Source of the DNA: an uncultured Mycoplasmatota bacterium
GTDB taxonomy: Bacteria; Bacillota_I; Bacilli_A; RF39; UBA660
Direction: 5' to 3'
Length of the DNA stretch: 18,116 nt
NCBI GenBank assembly: GCA_900552975.1
Contig: UWSL01000018.1
Span: 1 to 18,116, forward strand
The notes beneath the pieces are model-generated. The model made no database searches, was not told where the DNA came from, and worked only from the letters and a program-made list of their open reading frames with translations. Numbering within the stretch: the first letter of the stretch is position 1; every line of letters begins with the position of its first letter. Below, piece by piece: positions 6,471-14,784 of this stretch. The position numbers and the translations under genes were made by a program.

Positions 6471-7706
6471 ATGCGTAAGATTATGGCTAGTTTGGATTTT
6501 GGTAGTGATTCAATAAAATTAGTTGTAGGGGAAATGGTTCGTAAAAAGTTAAATATATTAGCTGTCGCAGAAGCTCCTAGTAACGGAATGAAAGAAGGCG
6601 TTTTAGTAAATCCTAATGAGGTATTAACGTCAGTTAAAAGTGTTATTAAGAAATGTGAAGATGTAATTGGTTTGAAGATTCGTCAAGTTATTGTGGGAAT
6701 TTCAAGTAAGAATGCTAATTTTTCAGTTGTTAATGGTAGTGTTAATATAAATAGTGAAGGAAATTTAATAACAGGGGTTGATGTTATTAGAGTACTTAGT
6801 TCAGCTATAAAAGGTCGTATTGACGATGATCGAGAGTTTATTACTTTAATGCCTACTAGTTTTACTTTAGATGATAATAGAGTCGTTAGAGATCCTAAAG
6901 GACTAACTTCAACAAAACTAGATGTAAGAGGTGTTTTAATTACTGTTTTAAAGAAAAATGTGTATCCTATTTTAGCTTGTTTAGAAAGATTGAATATTGA
7001 TGTTTTAGATATATCTTTGGATACAATTGGTGATTATTATGAATTTAAATCTAAAGAAACTGCTAAGAGCGTTGGTGTTTTAGTTAACTTAGGAGCAGAA
7101 ACAACGACCATTTCAATCTTTAATAAAGGTGTTTTAACAAATACGGAGGTTGTTTTGTTAGGGGGCAAAAATATTGATAATGATATAGCTTTTGTTTATA
7201 AGATTTCTTTAAGTGATGCTAAGAAATTAAAAGAGAATTTTGCTCTTGCTCATAGTCGTTTAGCTCAAGCTAGTGATGTACGATTTATTAAGAATAGTGC
7301 TTCAGAGGAAATTAAAATTAATCAGTATGAGATAAGTGAGGTTGTTAAGAGTAGGTTAGATGAAATGCTAAAATTAACTAAAAAACAAATAAATCACTTA
7401 ACAAAAAAAGAAATAAGTTATATAATATTCACAGGAGGATTGACTGAAATACGTGATTTTAGGTTGGTTCTAGAAGAAATTTATGGACAAAGTTTTACAC
7501 TAGGAAGAATTAGTGAAATTGGTGTTAGACATAATAAATTTAGTTCTTGTGTGGGATTAATAAAATATTATGCTGATAAAGCAAGACTTAAAGATAAAGA
7601 TTTTTCGATATTTAGTATAGAAGAACAGCAACTCTTAAGTGGAGTTAATTTGGAAAATGATAATAATATGATTGGAAAGTTGTTCGGATACTTTTTTAAT
7701 AGTTAG
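6471..7706 (+). CDS. ftsA: Cell division protein FtsA
   Basis: FtsA is an actin-fold ATPase that tethers FtsZ filaments to the membrane and recruits later division proteins. The 411-residue product shows the phosphate-1 loop (SLDFGSDSIKLVVGE, about 7-21), the FtsA-specific 1C domain after it, a second phosphate loop (NLGAETTTISIFNKG) and the adenosine loop (YIIFTGGLTEIRDF). The last residues, MIGKLFGYFFNS, form an amphipathic helix that is the usual FtsA membrane anchor. It is slightly shorter than B. subtilis FtsA (440). Start 6471 follows a GAGGAG ribosome site at 6458-6463. An ATG at 6456 overlaps that site, and the GTG at 6405 lies upstream of the promoter. ftsZ follows after 15 bases, so the two are cotranscribed. 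None of the mraZ/mur/ftsL genes that often precede ftsA lie here; rplT does. Confidence 0.96.
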   Translation: MRKIMASLDFGSDSIKLVVGEMVRKKLNILAVAEAPSNGMKEGVLVNPNEVLTSVKSVIKKCEDVIGLKIRQVIVGISSKNANFSVVNGSVNINSEGNLITGVDVIRVLSSAIKGRIDDDREFITLMPTSFTLDDNRVVRDPKGLTSTKLDVRGVLITVLKKNVYPILACLERLNIDVLDISLDTIGDYYEFKSKETAKSVGVLVNLGAETTTISIFNKGVLTNTEVVLLGGKNIDNDIAFVYKISLSDAKKLKENFALAHSRLAQASDVRFIKNSASEEIKINQYEISEVVKSRLDEMLKLTKKQINHLTKKEISYIIFTGGLTEIRDFRLVLEEIYGQSFTLGRISEIGVRHNKFSSCVGLIKYYADKARLKDKDFSIFSIEEQQLLSGVNLENDNNMIGKLFGYFFNS

Positions 7707-7721
7707 TAAGGAGGATTTGAG

Positions 7722-8789
7722 ATGCAAGATTTGGCAAGGGATCAAATAGCTAAAATAAAAGTTATTGGTGCTGGTGGCGGCGGATGTAATGCTGTTAATC
7801 GTATGATTGAGTCCGGTGTTGGTGGTGTTGATTTTATCGTTGCAAATACAGATTTGCAAGTTTTAAATGTTAGTAAAGCTGAAACAAAGTTACAAATTGG
7901 TAAAACAATTTCAGAGGGCTTAGGTGCTGGAGGAAATCCAGAAGTTGGTCGTGAAGCAGCTTTAGAAAGTAAAAAAGAAATAGAGGAAGCTTTAGCAGGA
8001 GCTGATATGGTCTTTGTTACCTGTGGTTTAGGTGGGGGTACTGGTACTGGTGCTGCGCCGATTATTGCAGAAATTGCGCAAGATCAAGGAGCTTTAACCG
8101 TTGCTATAGTTACGAAACCTTTTAAATTTGAAGGTCGCAAACGTATGGAACAAGCTGAAGTTGGTTTGGAAGAATTAAGAAAACATGTTGATACAATTAT
8201 TGTTATTCCAAATGATCGTTTAAGAGATATTATTGATCGTACAACACCAATGTTGGAAGCTTTTAAAGAAGTTGATAATGTCTTACGTCGTGGTGTTCAA
8301 TCTATATCAGATTTAATTGCAGTTTCAGGTTTAGTTAACTTGGATTTTGCGGATGTTAAAGCTGTAATGCAAAATAGAGGTAATGCGATTATTGGTATTG
8401 GTATCGGTGTCGGTGAAGATCGTGCGGTAGAAGCTGCTAAACAAGCGGTTGCTTCTCCATTACTAGAAAATACGATTGATGGAGCTACAGATGCCATAAT
8501 TAATATAACAGGTGGTAACAGCTTAACATTATTTGAAGCTGAAGATGCGGCTGAAGTAGTTAGAAATGCTGCTAATACGGATATTAATACAATCTTTGGT
8601 GCCGTTATTAATGAGAATTTAAATGATGAAGTTATTGTTACAGTTATAGCAACTGGTTTTGATGATGATCGTGAACAGGTTGGAACAATTTCTGATGATT
8701 TACCAAAAACTGCTTCATATATGAGAGATGATGACTTAGATAGTGAGATTGATATTCCACCATTCTTAAGAAATAGAGACGATTTTTAA
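7722..8789 (+). CDS. ftsZ: Cell division protein FtsZ
   Basis: FtsZ is the tubulin-like GTPase that forms the cytokinetic ring. The 355-residue protein has the N-terminal nucleotide loop GAGGGGCNAVNRMI (17-29), the tubulin signature GGGTGTG (104-110), the T7 catalytic loop region around VNLDFADVKAVMQN, and a C-terminal conserved peptide DIPPFLR followed by NRDDF. That peptide binds FtsA and other partners, and its presence next to an FtsA with an intact membrane helix argues for a complete Z-ring anchor. The disordered linker between core and peptide is short. The ribosome site AAGGAGG (7708-7714) is a full consensus, stronger than that of ftsA, consistent with FtsZ being needed in excess. 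Its stop codon lies inside the terminator stem. Confidence 0.98.
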   Translation: MQDLARDQIAKIKVIGAGGGGCNAVNRMIESGVGGVDFIVANTDLQVLNVSKAETKLQIGKTISEGLGAGGNPEVGREAALESKKEIEEALAGADMVFVTCGLGGGTGTGAAPIIAEIAQDQGALTVAIVTKPFKFEGRKRMEQAEVGLEELRKHVDTIIVIPNDRLRDIIDRTTPMLEAFKEVDNVLRRGVQSISDLIAVSGLVNLDFADVKAVMQNRGNAIIGIGIGVGEDRAVEAAKQAVASPLLENTIDGATDAIINITGGNSLTLFEAEDAAEVVRNAANTDINTIFGAVINENLNDEVIVTVIATGFDDDREQVGTISDDLPKTASYMRDDDLDSEIDIPPFLRNRDDF

Positions 8790-8804
8790 AAATCGTTTTT
8801 TTTT
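8779..8804 (+). terminator. Terminator overlapping the ftsZ stop codon
   Basis: ACGATTTTT (8779-8787) and AAAAATCGT (8788-8796) form a perfect 18-base palindrome that contains the ftsZ TAA (8787-8789), followed by T to 8804. Confidence 0.8.
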
Positions 8805-8809
8805 CGACA
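8803..8809 (-). promoter_or_regulatory. Spo0A box upstream of spoIIGA
   Basis: TTCGACA on the + strand is TGTCGAA on the - strand, the exact 0A-box heptamer, and it continues into a run of A as favoured by Spo0A. It sits 44 bases before the spoIIGA start and overlaps a -35-like hexamer. In B. subtilis the spoIIG operon is activated by phosphorylated Spo0A binding near the -35. The heptamer alone would occur by chance about once or twice in 18 kb of this composition, so position is the main support. Confidence 0.65.
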
Positions 8810-8831
8810 TAAAAATACTATGAAATATAGT
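8804..8831 (+). promoter_or_regulatory. Candidate spoIIGA-sigE promoter
   Basis: TCGACA (8804-8809, five of six matches to TTGACA) is followed by a 16-base spacer and TATAGT (8826-8831, five of six). The -35-like box coincides with the Spo0A box. Predicted start near 8838 falls just before the AGGTGAT ribosome site. Confidence 0.55.
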
Positions 8832-8840
8832 ATTTTTTTT
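8811..8840 (+). terminator. Second hairpin with T-run between ftsZ and spoIIGA
   Basis: AAATACTAT (8813-8821) pairs with ATAGTATTT (8827-8835) around GAAAT, with T to 8840. It would back up the ftsZ terminator and shield spoIIGA from vegetative readthrough. It overlaps the proposed promoter, so either reading may be the functional one. Confidence 0.6.
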
Positions 8841-8852
8841 ATAGGTGATTTA

Positions 8853-9641
8853 ATGAAAGTGTATTTAGATTTACTATTTATTTTAAATTTCTTATTAGAT
8901 TTTATTATTCTAAGTGCTGTTAATTATATTTTAAAACGTAATGTTAAGGAAGGAAGAGTCGTTTTAGGAAGTTTGATTGGGACTGTAACATTGTTAATTT
9001 TATTTATTAAGTTAAGTAACTTTGAGCTTTTATTATACAAAGTAGTCATAAGTATGGTGATGGTTATAGGAACTTTTGGTTATAAAGATTTAAATTACTT
9101 TATAAAGAACCTTCTTTATTTTTATATGGTTAGTATGCTCCTAGGAGGAGCCGTTAGTTTTTTTGACAATCAGTTCAGTTATAGTAATAAAGGTTTGGTA
9201 TTTAAAAAGAATAGTTTAGGTTTTAGTTATTTCTTTGTTTTTATTTTAGGAGTATTTTTATTTATTAAGTATTTAAAAGCGTTTAAGTTATTAAAAAATA
9301 ATTATAGTAATTATTACCGGTGTGAAATCTTTTTTAATGATAAAGATTATGTATCTGTGAATGCTTTTTTAGATACAGGGAATAAACTTAAAGATCCTTA
9401 TAGTAATAAAAGTATTATTTTATTAATGAAAGAATTTGCTAAAAATATTCAAACACGACCAATTTATGTGCCATATAATTCATTGAATAATCATGGTTTA
9501 TTAGAATGTTACAAAGTACAAAAAATTGTGATTGATGGTAAGGAGTGTGATGATTTTTTAGTTGGAGTCAGTGAAGAAAATTTTTTTATGGATGGTATTG
9601 AATGTATTATTAATTCAAGTATAATGGAGGGATTAAAATGA
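8853..9641 (+). CDS. spoIIGA: SpoIIGA, membrane aspartic protease activating pro-sigma-E
   Basis: SpoIIGA sits in the sporulation septum and, once triggered by a forespore signal, cleaves pro-sigma-E. The 262-residue protein begins MKVYLDLLFILNFLLDFIIL, very like known SpoIIGA starts. It has about five hydrophobic segments (roughly 4-24, 36-52, 58-75, 83-101, 124-140) and then a soluble domain with the aspartic protease motif FLDTGNKLKDPYS (D174 catalytic). The C-terminal ECIINSSIM matches the family's end pattern. It is shorter than B. subtilis SpoIIGA (about 309), mostly in the soluble part. Start 8853 follows AGGTGAT; an in-frame ATG at 8820 lies inside the hairpin at 8811-8840 and is rejected. 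sigE overlaps its stop by four bases (ATGA), so the protease and its substrate are translationally coupled. The upstream Spo0A box suggests induction at the onset of sporulation. Confidence 0.93.
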   Translation: MKVYLDLLFILNFLLDFIILSAVNYILKRNVKEGRVVLGSLIGTVTLLILFIKLSNFELLLYKVVISMVMVIGTFGYKDLNYFIKNLLYFYMVSMLLGGAVSFFDNQFSYSNKGLVFKKNSLGFSYFFVFILGVFLFIKYLKAFKLLKNNYSNYYRCEIFFNDKDYVSVNAFLDTGNKLKDPYSNKSIILLMKEFAKNIQTRPIYVPYNSLNNHGLLECYKVQKIVIDGKECDDFLVGVSEENFFMDGIECIINSSIMEGLK

Positions 9642-10327
9642 TTAAATTAATAAAAAAATTACTTTTATTTTTAAAACAAAAGTATAATCAATTTTTCTTT
9701 GTTGGGAGTGCTGATTTATTACCACCGCCACTTTCTAAGGAAGAAGAAATACAATATTTAATAAAAGCTCAGCAAGGTGATATAAAAGCTCGTAATATTT
9801 TAATTGAACATAATTTAAGGTTGGTAGTTTTTATAGCTAAAAAGTATGAAAATGTTAGTGAAGGTTTGGAAGATTTGGTTAGTATTGGTTCAATTGGCTT
9901 AATAAAGGGAATTAATACTTATAAAATAGATAAAAATATAAGATTAGCGACATATGCTTCACGTTGTATTTCAAATGAAATATTAATGTTTATTAGAAAA
10001 AATAAAAAAAGAAATAATGATGTTAGTTTTGAAGAAGCTTTAACTTATGATGGTGAAGGTAATGAACTACATTTAGAAGATATCGTTGGAACCGAAGATG
10101 ATGTGGTATATAAAGAATATGAAAGGAAGGTTGATATAGATCTATTAAAAAAAGAAATTGAAAAGTTAAGTGAGCGTGATAAAAAGATAATGATTATGAG
10201 ATATGGACTTTATAATACGAATGAATATACTCAGAAGGAGGTGGCAACTTTATTGGGAATAAGTCAGTCTTATATATCGCGAATTGAAAAAAAGGTGATA
10301 AAAAATATAAAATATTCTTTAGAATAG
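9638..10327 (+). CDS. sigE: RNA polymerase sporulation sigma factor SigE (pro-sigma-E)
   Basis: Sigma-E directs the early mother-cell programme of sporulation. The 229-residue protein carries a basic, hydrophobic N-terminal pro-segment (MIKLIKKLLLFLKQKYNQ) followed by FFFVGSADLLPPPLSKEEE, matching the region where SpoIIGA cuts in B. subtilis; the exact cut is not shown. Region 2 is at about 48-118 (ILIEHNLRLVVFIAKKYEN, LVSIGSIGLIKGIN, RLATYASRCISNEILMFIR). Region 4 is at about 172-225 with a helix-turn-helix (QKEVATLLGISQSYISRIEK). The intact pro-segment next to spoIIGA is the strongest evidence that it is SigE and not SigG, SigF or SigK. In B. subtilis sigG follows directly; here a terminator and rlmN follow, so sigG must be elsewhere or absent. 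Confidence 0.95.
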   Translation: MIKLIKKLLLFLKQKYNQFFFVGSADLLPPPLSKEEEIQYLIKAQQGDIKARNILIEHNLRLVVFIAKKYENVSEGLEDLVSIGSIGLIKGINTYKIDKNIRLATYASRCISNEILMFIRKNKKRNNDVSFEEALTYDGEGNELHLEDIVGTEDDVVYKEYERKVDIDLLKKEIEKLSERDKKIMIMRYGLYNTNEYTQKEVATLLGISQSYISRIEKKVIKNIKYSLE

Positions 10328-10329
10328 GG

Positions 10330-10356
10330 AAGATACTGGTAAAAGTATCTTTTTTT
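10330..10356 (+). terminator. Terminator of spoIIGA-sigE
   Basis: AAGATACT (10330-10337) pairs with AGTATCTT (10344-10351) around GGTAAA, with T to 10356. It begins three bases after the sigE stop. Confidence 0.85.
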
Positions 10357-10399
10357 ATAAGAAAATATACATTTGATGAGCATGAATTTAGATTATTTA

Positions 10400-10408
10400 T
10401 GATATAAT
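10400..10408 (+). promoter_or_regulatory. Extended -10 promoter of the rlmN-rpe gene run
   Basis: TGATATAAT (10400-10408) is a perfect extended -10 (TGnTATAAT). No good -35 is visible at the normal distance, as is common for extended -10 promoters. Predicted start is about ten bases before rlmN. Confidence 0.7.
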
Positions 10409-10424
10409 TATCATAGGTGTTAAT

Positions 10425-11447
10425 ATGAAAAATATATATGGCGTTAAGAGAGAAGATTTAGAAAAATATTTTATAGATAATAATGAAAAGAAGTTTAAAG
10501 CCTTACAAGTATATGAATGGCTATATGATAAGAGGGTATCTTCTTTTTTTGAAATGAGTAATATTAAGAAAGAATTACAAGAAAAGTTAAATGATGATTT
10601 TTCAATGAAAATGATTAAAATACAAAAAAAGCAAGAAGATAATTTGACGAAGAAATATCTTTTTAAATTAGAAGATGATAATTTTGTAGAAGCGGTATTG
10701 ATGGAACATGATTATGGTTTATCAATATGTGTTAGTAGTGAAGTAGGTTGTAATATGGCTTGTGCTTTTTGTGAATCAGGTCGCTTAAAAAAGGTCCGTA
10801 ATTTACAAAGTTATGAAATGGTTGAACAAATCCTTTTGGTTGAGAAAGATATAAATAAACGTATTTCTAGCGTAGTTATTATGGGTATTGGTGAACCTTT
10901 AGATAACTATGATAATGTAATGGATTTTATTAAAGTAATTAATGATCCAAAGGGAATAGCGATTGGAGCAAGGCATATTACTTTGTCGACTTGTGGAATT
11001 ATTCCTAAAATAAAACAATTGAGTCAAGAAAAGCTACAAATTAACTTAGCTATTTCTTTACATGCTCCTAATACACAATTAAGAGATAAAATAATGCCTG
11101 TAAATAAAGTGTATAATTTAGGAGAATTAATAACGACTATTAGGGAATATATTGAAGCTACTAATAGACGGGTAACTATTGAATATGTTATGCTTAATAA
11201 TGTAAATGATAATGAGTCTCATGCTTTAGAGTTAGCAGCATTATTAAAAGGAATGAATGTTTATGTTAATTTGATTCCTTATAATGAGACAAATCATTTA
11301 GAATTTAAAAAGAGTAGTAAACAAAAAATTATGAAATTTTATGATACATTGAAAAAACGTGGCATTAATGTAACAATTAGGAAAGAATTTGGTGGTAAAA
11401 TTGATGCAGCGTGTGGTCAACTCAGAAGCAAAGAGGTGGAATTGTGA
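10425..11447 (+). CDS. rlmN: Dual-specificity 23S rRNA/tRNA adenine-C2 methyltransferase RlmN
   Basis: RlmN is a radical-SAM enzyme that methylates C2 of A2503 in 23S rRNA and A37 in some tRNAs, tuning the peptidyl-transfer centre and decoding. In the 340 residues, the cluster-binding CNMACAFC gives C109, C113 and C116. The two catalytic cysteines used in the ping-pong methyl transfer correspond to C102 (ICVSSEVG) and C330 (DAACGQLRS). GIGEPLDNYDNV (154-165) is the family SAM-binding motif. Lack of Cfr-like features and the genomic place argue for RlmN over the resistance enzyme Cfr. Start 10425 follows AGGTG. Its TGA stop overlaps the GTG start of prpC by four bases. rlmN next to prpC-prkC is a common Bacillota arrangement. 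Confidence 0.97.
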   Translation: MKNIYGVKREDLEKYFIDNNEKKFKALQVYEWLYDKRVSSFFEMSNIKKELQEKLNDDFSMKMIKIQKKQEDNLTKKYLFKLEDDNFVEAVLMEHDYGLSICVSSEVGCNMACAFCESGRLKKVRNLQSYEMVEQILLVEKDINKRISSVVIMGIGEPLDNYDNVMDFIKVINDPKGIAIGARHITLSTCGIIPKIKQLSQEKLQINLAISLHAPNTQLRDKIMPVNKVYNLGELITTIREYIEATNRRVTIEYVMLNNVNDNESHALELAALLKGMNVYVNLIPYNETNHLEFKKSSKQKIMKFYDTLKKRGINVTIRKEFGGKIDAACGQLRSKEVEL

Positions 11448-12190
11448 AAACATTTTATTTAACGGATTCAGGAAAAGTTAGGGACCATAATGAGGATTCA
11501 GTAACAATTTTAAAAAATGCTAATGATGAATATTTATTAATAGTAGCTGATGGAATGGGAGGACATCGTGCTGGCGAAGTTGCAAGTTCGATTGTTGTTA
11601 CTCATATGGGTAAAAGATTTTCGGAAATTAGTAGTGTTGGAAGTAAAATAGATGCTATTAATTGGTTAAAAGATAATGTTGATGAAATAAATAAAGAAAT
11701 TATTGATCATACTAAAGAACATCCTGATAGTGCAGGTATGGGAACAACAGCAGTTATGGCCTTATTAACTAATAACTTTTTAATTTTTGGTAATATTGGA
11801 GATTCATCAGGATTTGTTTATAAAAATGGTAAATTAAAGAAAGTTACTAATGATCATACATTGGTTAACTTGTTAGTTGCGGCTGGTGATTTAACAGAAG
11901 AAGAAGCTAAGTATCATCCTAAACGTAATGTATTAATGAAAGCATTAGGGAGTAGTGAAAAAGTTGAACTAGATATTTTTGAAGTAGATACAAGTGTAGA
12001 TGGAATTTTCTTATGTAGTGATGGTCTTACTAATATGTTAACAAGAGAGCAAATTGAAAAAGTTTTAAATGATGAAGAACTAGATGTTGAAGAACAAATT
12101 ATTAAATTAATACGTAAAAGTAATGCAAGAGGGGGCACGGATAATATTTCAATAGCTTATCTGAGAAGAGAAAGTGGTGATGAACAATGA
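11444..12190 (+). CDS. prpC: PP2C-family Ser/Thr protein phosphatase PrpC (Stp)
   Basis: PrpC is a metal-dependent phosphatase that removes phosphates placed by PrkC. With GTG 11444 as start it has 248 residues, the normal length. Motifs: VRDHNEDS (12-19), ADGMGGHRAG (35-44), GMGTTAV (98-104), GNIGDSS (116-122), SDGLT (192-196) and GGTDN (230-234), with D36, D193 and D233 as metal ligands. The usual GDSR is GDSS here, with the basic residue lost, a small variation. The GTG is preceded by GAGGTGG (11433-11439). An upstream in-frame GTG at 11411 would give an unlikely extension deep within rlmN. The gene overlaps rlmN and prkC by four bases each, so the phosphatase and kinase are produced together. 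Confidence 0.96.
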   Translation: MKTFYLTDSGKVRDHNEDSVTILKNANDEYLLIVADGMGGHRAGEVASSIVVTHMGKRFSEISSVGSKIDAINWLKDNVDEINKEIIDHTKEHPDSAGMGTTAVMALLTNNFLIFGNIGDSSGFVYKNGKLKKVTNDHTLVNLLVAAGDLTEEEAKYHPKRNVLMKALGSSEKVELDIFEVDTSVDGIFLCSDGLTNMLTREQIEKVLNDEELDVEEQIIKLIRKSNARGGTDNISIAYLRRESGDEQ

Positions 12191-13950
12191 TCATGAAGGG
12201 GCAAAAAATAAATGATCGTTATCAAATAATTAAGTCGATTGGCGAAGGTGGAATGGCAAATGTATATTTAGCCTATGATACGATTTTGGATCGTGATGTA
12301 GCTGTTAAAGTTTTACGTGGTGATTTATCTAATGATGAAAAATTCGTTAGAAGATTTCAAAGAGAAGCTTTATCAGCAAGTTCACTGAGTCATCCTAATA
12401 TTGTTGAAGTTTATGATGTTGGTGATGATAATGGTCAGTATTTCATTGTTATGGAATATATTGATGGTAAGAATTTAAAGGATTTATTGAAGAAACGAGG
12501 AAAATTAACGGTTTCCGAAGTTGTTGATATAATGAGTCAAATTGCTGATGGTCTTTCGGTAGCTCATGATTCTTATATTATTCATCGTGATATTAAGCCC
12601 CAAAATATAATGATTTTGGAAAATGGATTAGTTAAAATAACTGATTTTGGTATTGCAATGGCGATGAATGCTACGCAATTAACACAAACTAATTCGGTAA
12701 TGGGTAGTGTTCATTATTTACCACCAGAACAAGCAAGTGGTAAAGGGAGTACTTTAAAAAGTGATATTTATTCAATGGGTATCTTGATGTATGAGTTATT
12801 GGTTGGTCAATTACCATATCGTGGAGATAATGCTGTTGAGATAGCTTTAAAGCATTTAAAAGAACCACTTCCTAGTATTAGAGATGAATTGCCTGATATT
12901 CCCCAAAGTGTTGAAAATGTTATCTTAAAGAGTGCTGCTAAAAATCCAAAGAATAGATATAATGATGCGCGTGAAATGTATGAAGATTTGAAAACTTGCT
13001 TAGATGAATCGCGTTTAAATGAACCAAAATTGGAATATCAATATCCAGAATTGGATAGCGATAATAAGAAATTTACGAAACAAGTTGAAAAAGCGATTAG
13101 TGTTGAAAATAGTGATGATGAAGATGAAGATGTTTCTGTAAAACAAATAAAAGATGAAGATATTAAGAAAGAAAATAAATTATTAATTATCTTATCTTCA
13201 ATCTTTGTTGGTTTGATTGTAATTGTAGCTGCTATTGTTTTATTTATACCGGCTTTAATTAAACAAAAAGATATAAAAGTTCCTGATGTTTCAGGAATGG
13301 ATATTACAAAAGCTATAGAAACATTGCAAAATGAAGGCTTTGAAGTTTCGGATGATCAATTAGAAATTAGTGATGATGAGGTTCCAGAAGGTAAAGTTGT
13401 AAAAACTAATCCTGCATCAGGTAGTAAGCGAACTAAAGGAACAATTGTTAAATTATATGTTTCAACTGGTGATTCGCAAATTACAATAGAAGATTATACT
13501 GGTAAAAATTATTTAGAAGTTAAAGGGGCTTTAGAAGCTCATGATATTTCAGTTTTAATTGAGAAAAAAGAAGTTGATGATAAAGATATTACAGATGGTA
13601 ATATTATAGGTCAAGATGTTAAAGCTGGTGAAAAGCTAAGTGCTGGAGATACTATTACCTTATATATTCCTAATGTTGTAACAAAATATCCTGATTTTAC
13701 AGATGGTTCTTATACAATTGATGATGTTCAGAAATTCTGTGACCAATATGGAGTTAAATTAAAAATTATTTATGATTCAACAAGTAGTTATAATGCTGGA
13801 ACTATTTTCCAACAAAGTCGAGATAAAGGATATACAGTTACTGAAGGAACAACGTTTACTATTACAGTAGCTAAAGAAGCTGAAAAATCAGATTCACAAG
13901 TATCAGATAGTGATTGTGATGAAGAAATGCAAGCAAGTGGTATGTGTTAG
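12187..13950 (+). CDS. prkC: Membrane Ser/Thr protein kinase PrkC with three PASTA domains
   Basis: PrkC senses muropeptides or lipid II through PASTA domains and controls cell wall, growth and, in spore formers, germination. The 587 residues run as follows. The kinase domain (about 10-270) has GEGGMANVY (19-27), AVK with K41, HRDIKPQN (133-140, D135 catalytic), DFG (153-155) and a Thr/Ser-rich activation loop. A charged juxtamembrane segment (about 275-331) includes a DDEDED run. One transmembrane helix lies at 332-357. Three PASTA repeats lie at about 362-429, 430-497 and 498-564, the first with the typical VPDVSGMDITKAIETL. It ends in an acidic tail with two cysteines (SDSDCDEEMQASGMC), which would lie outside the cell. 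ATG 12187 overlaps the prpC stop; ATG 12193 is an equally possible start two codons on. rsgA begins on the base after its stop. Confidence 0.97.
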   Translation: MIMKGQKINDRYQIIKSIGEGGMANVYLAYDTILDRDVAVKVLRGDLSNDEKFVRRFQREALSASSLSHPNIVEVYDVGDDNGQYFIVMEYIDGKNLKDLLKKRGKLTVSEVVDIMSQIADGLSVAHDSYIIHRDIKPQNIMILENGLVKITDFGIAMAMNATQLTQTNSVMGSVHYLPPEQASGKGSTLKSDIYSMGILMYELLVGQLPYRGDNAVEIALKHLKEPLPSIRDELPDIPQSVENVILKSAAKNPKNRYNDAREMYEDLKTCLDESRLNEPKLEYQYPELDSDNKKFTKQVEKAISVENSDDEDEDVSVKQIKDEDIKKENKLLIILSSIFVGLIVIVAAIVLFIPALIKQKDIKVPDVSGMDITKAIETLQNEGFEVSDDQLEISDDEVPEGKVVKTNPASGSKRTKGTIVKLYVSTGDSQITIEDYTGKNYLEVKGALEAHDISVLIEKKEVDDKDITDGNIIGQDVKAGEKLSAGDTITLYIPNVVTKYPDFTDGSYTIDDVQKFCDQYGVKLKIIYDSTSSYNAGTIFQQSRDKGYTVTEGTTFTITVAKEAEKSDSQVSDSDCDEEMQASGMC

Positions 13951-14784
13951 ATGAATGGCCAAGTAATTAGAGTTATTAGTAACTTATATACAGTGAAAAT
14001 TGATGATCAATTATATGGTTGTCATGCTAGAGGTAAGTTTAGAAAAGAAAATATTACTCCAATGGTAGGCGATAATGTTATTGTTGATACTGACAATAAC
14101 ATTATCGTTAAGATTTTACCAAGAAAAAATGAGTTGTCTCGTCCAGTTGTAGCAAATGTAGATATGGCTTTAATAGTAACAAGTGTTAGAAAACCTAATT
14201 TAGATTTAACATTATTAGACAAGTTAATATCTATAATAACTTTTAACAAAATTGAACCAGTTATTTGTTTTACAAAACTTGATTTGTTAGATGAAGTTGA
14301 TTTAAAGGATATTGAAAATTTAAGAGAGTATTATGAAATGATTGGTATTAAGAGCTTTTATAATACGGAAAAAATTGAAATAAAGAAGTATGTTAGAGAA
14401 AAAATAGTTGTTTTAGCTGGCCAAACAGGAGCTGGGAAGAGTAGTTTACTAAATTCTTTGGAAGATGGCTTGGATATTGCTACTAATGAAATAAGTGAGG
14501 CCTTAGGAAGAGGGAAACATACAACTCGTCATGTAGAACTTTTTGGAATAGGAGAAGGATTTATTGCCGATACACCTGGTTTTTCAGCGATAGATTTAAA
14601 AGATATGACGATTGAAGATTTAAAAAATTCATTTAGAGAATTTGGAAATTATGAATGTCGTTTTAATGATTGTGTACATTATAAAGAAATTGATTGCGGA
14701 GTAAAAGAAGCTTTGACAGAAAAGAAAATATTACAATCGCGTTATGATAATTATCTGAGATTTATGGAGGAAATAAAAAAATGA
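13951..14784 (+). CDS. rsgA: Ribosome small-subunit biogenesis GTPase RsgA
   Basis: RsgA is a circularly permuted GTPase that checks late 30S assembly; in B. subtilis (CpgA/YloQ) it is a target of PrkC. The 277 residues have an OB-fold N-domain (about 1-60), then the GTPase motifs in permuted order: TKLD (108-111, G4), GQTGAGKS (157-164, G1), a TTRH segment at 191-194 (G2) and DTPG (207-210, G3). The zinc site follows with C236, C241, H243 and C249 (CRFNDCVHYKEIDC). All key residues are present. The start is immediately after the prkC TAG with only a weak ribosome site, so translation probably depends on coupling. It overlaps rpe by four bases. Confidence 0.97.
   Translation: MNGQVIRVISNLYTVKIDDQLYGCHARGKFRKENITPMVGDNVIVDTDNNIIVKILPRKNELSRPVVANVDMALIVTSVRKPNLDLTLLDKLISIITFNKIEPVICFTKLDLLDEVDLKDIENLREYYEMIGIKSFYNTEKIEIKKYVREKIVVLAGQTGAGKSSLLNSLEDGLDIATNEISEALGRGKHTTRHVELFGIGEGFIADTPGFSAIDLKDMTIEDLKNSFREFGNYECRFNDCVHYKEIDCGVKEALTEKKILQSRYDNYLRFMEEIKK

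Noticed and set aside
11411..11443. Upstream GTG start of prpC
   Set aside because: It would extend into rlmN and precede the GAGGTGG site that serves GTG 11444.
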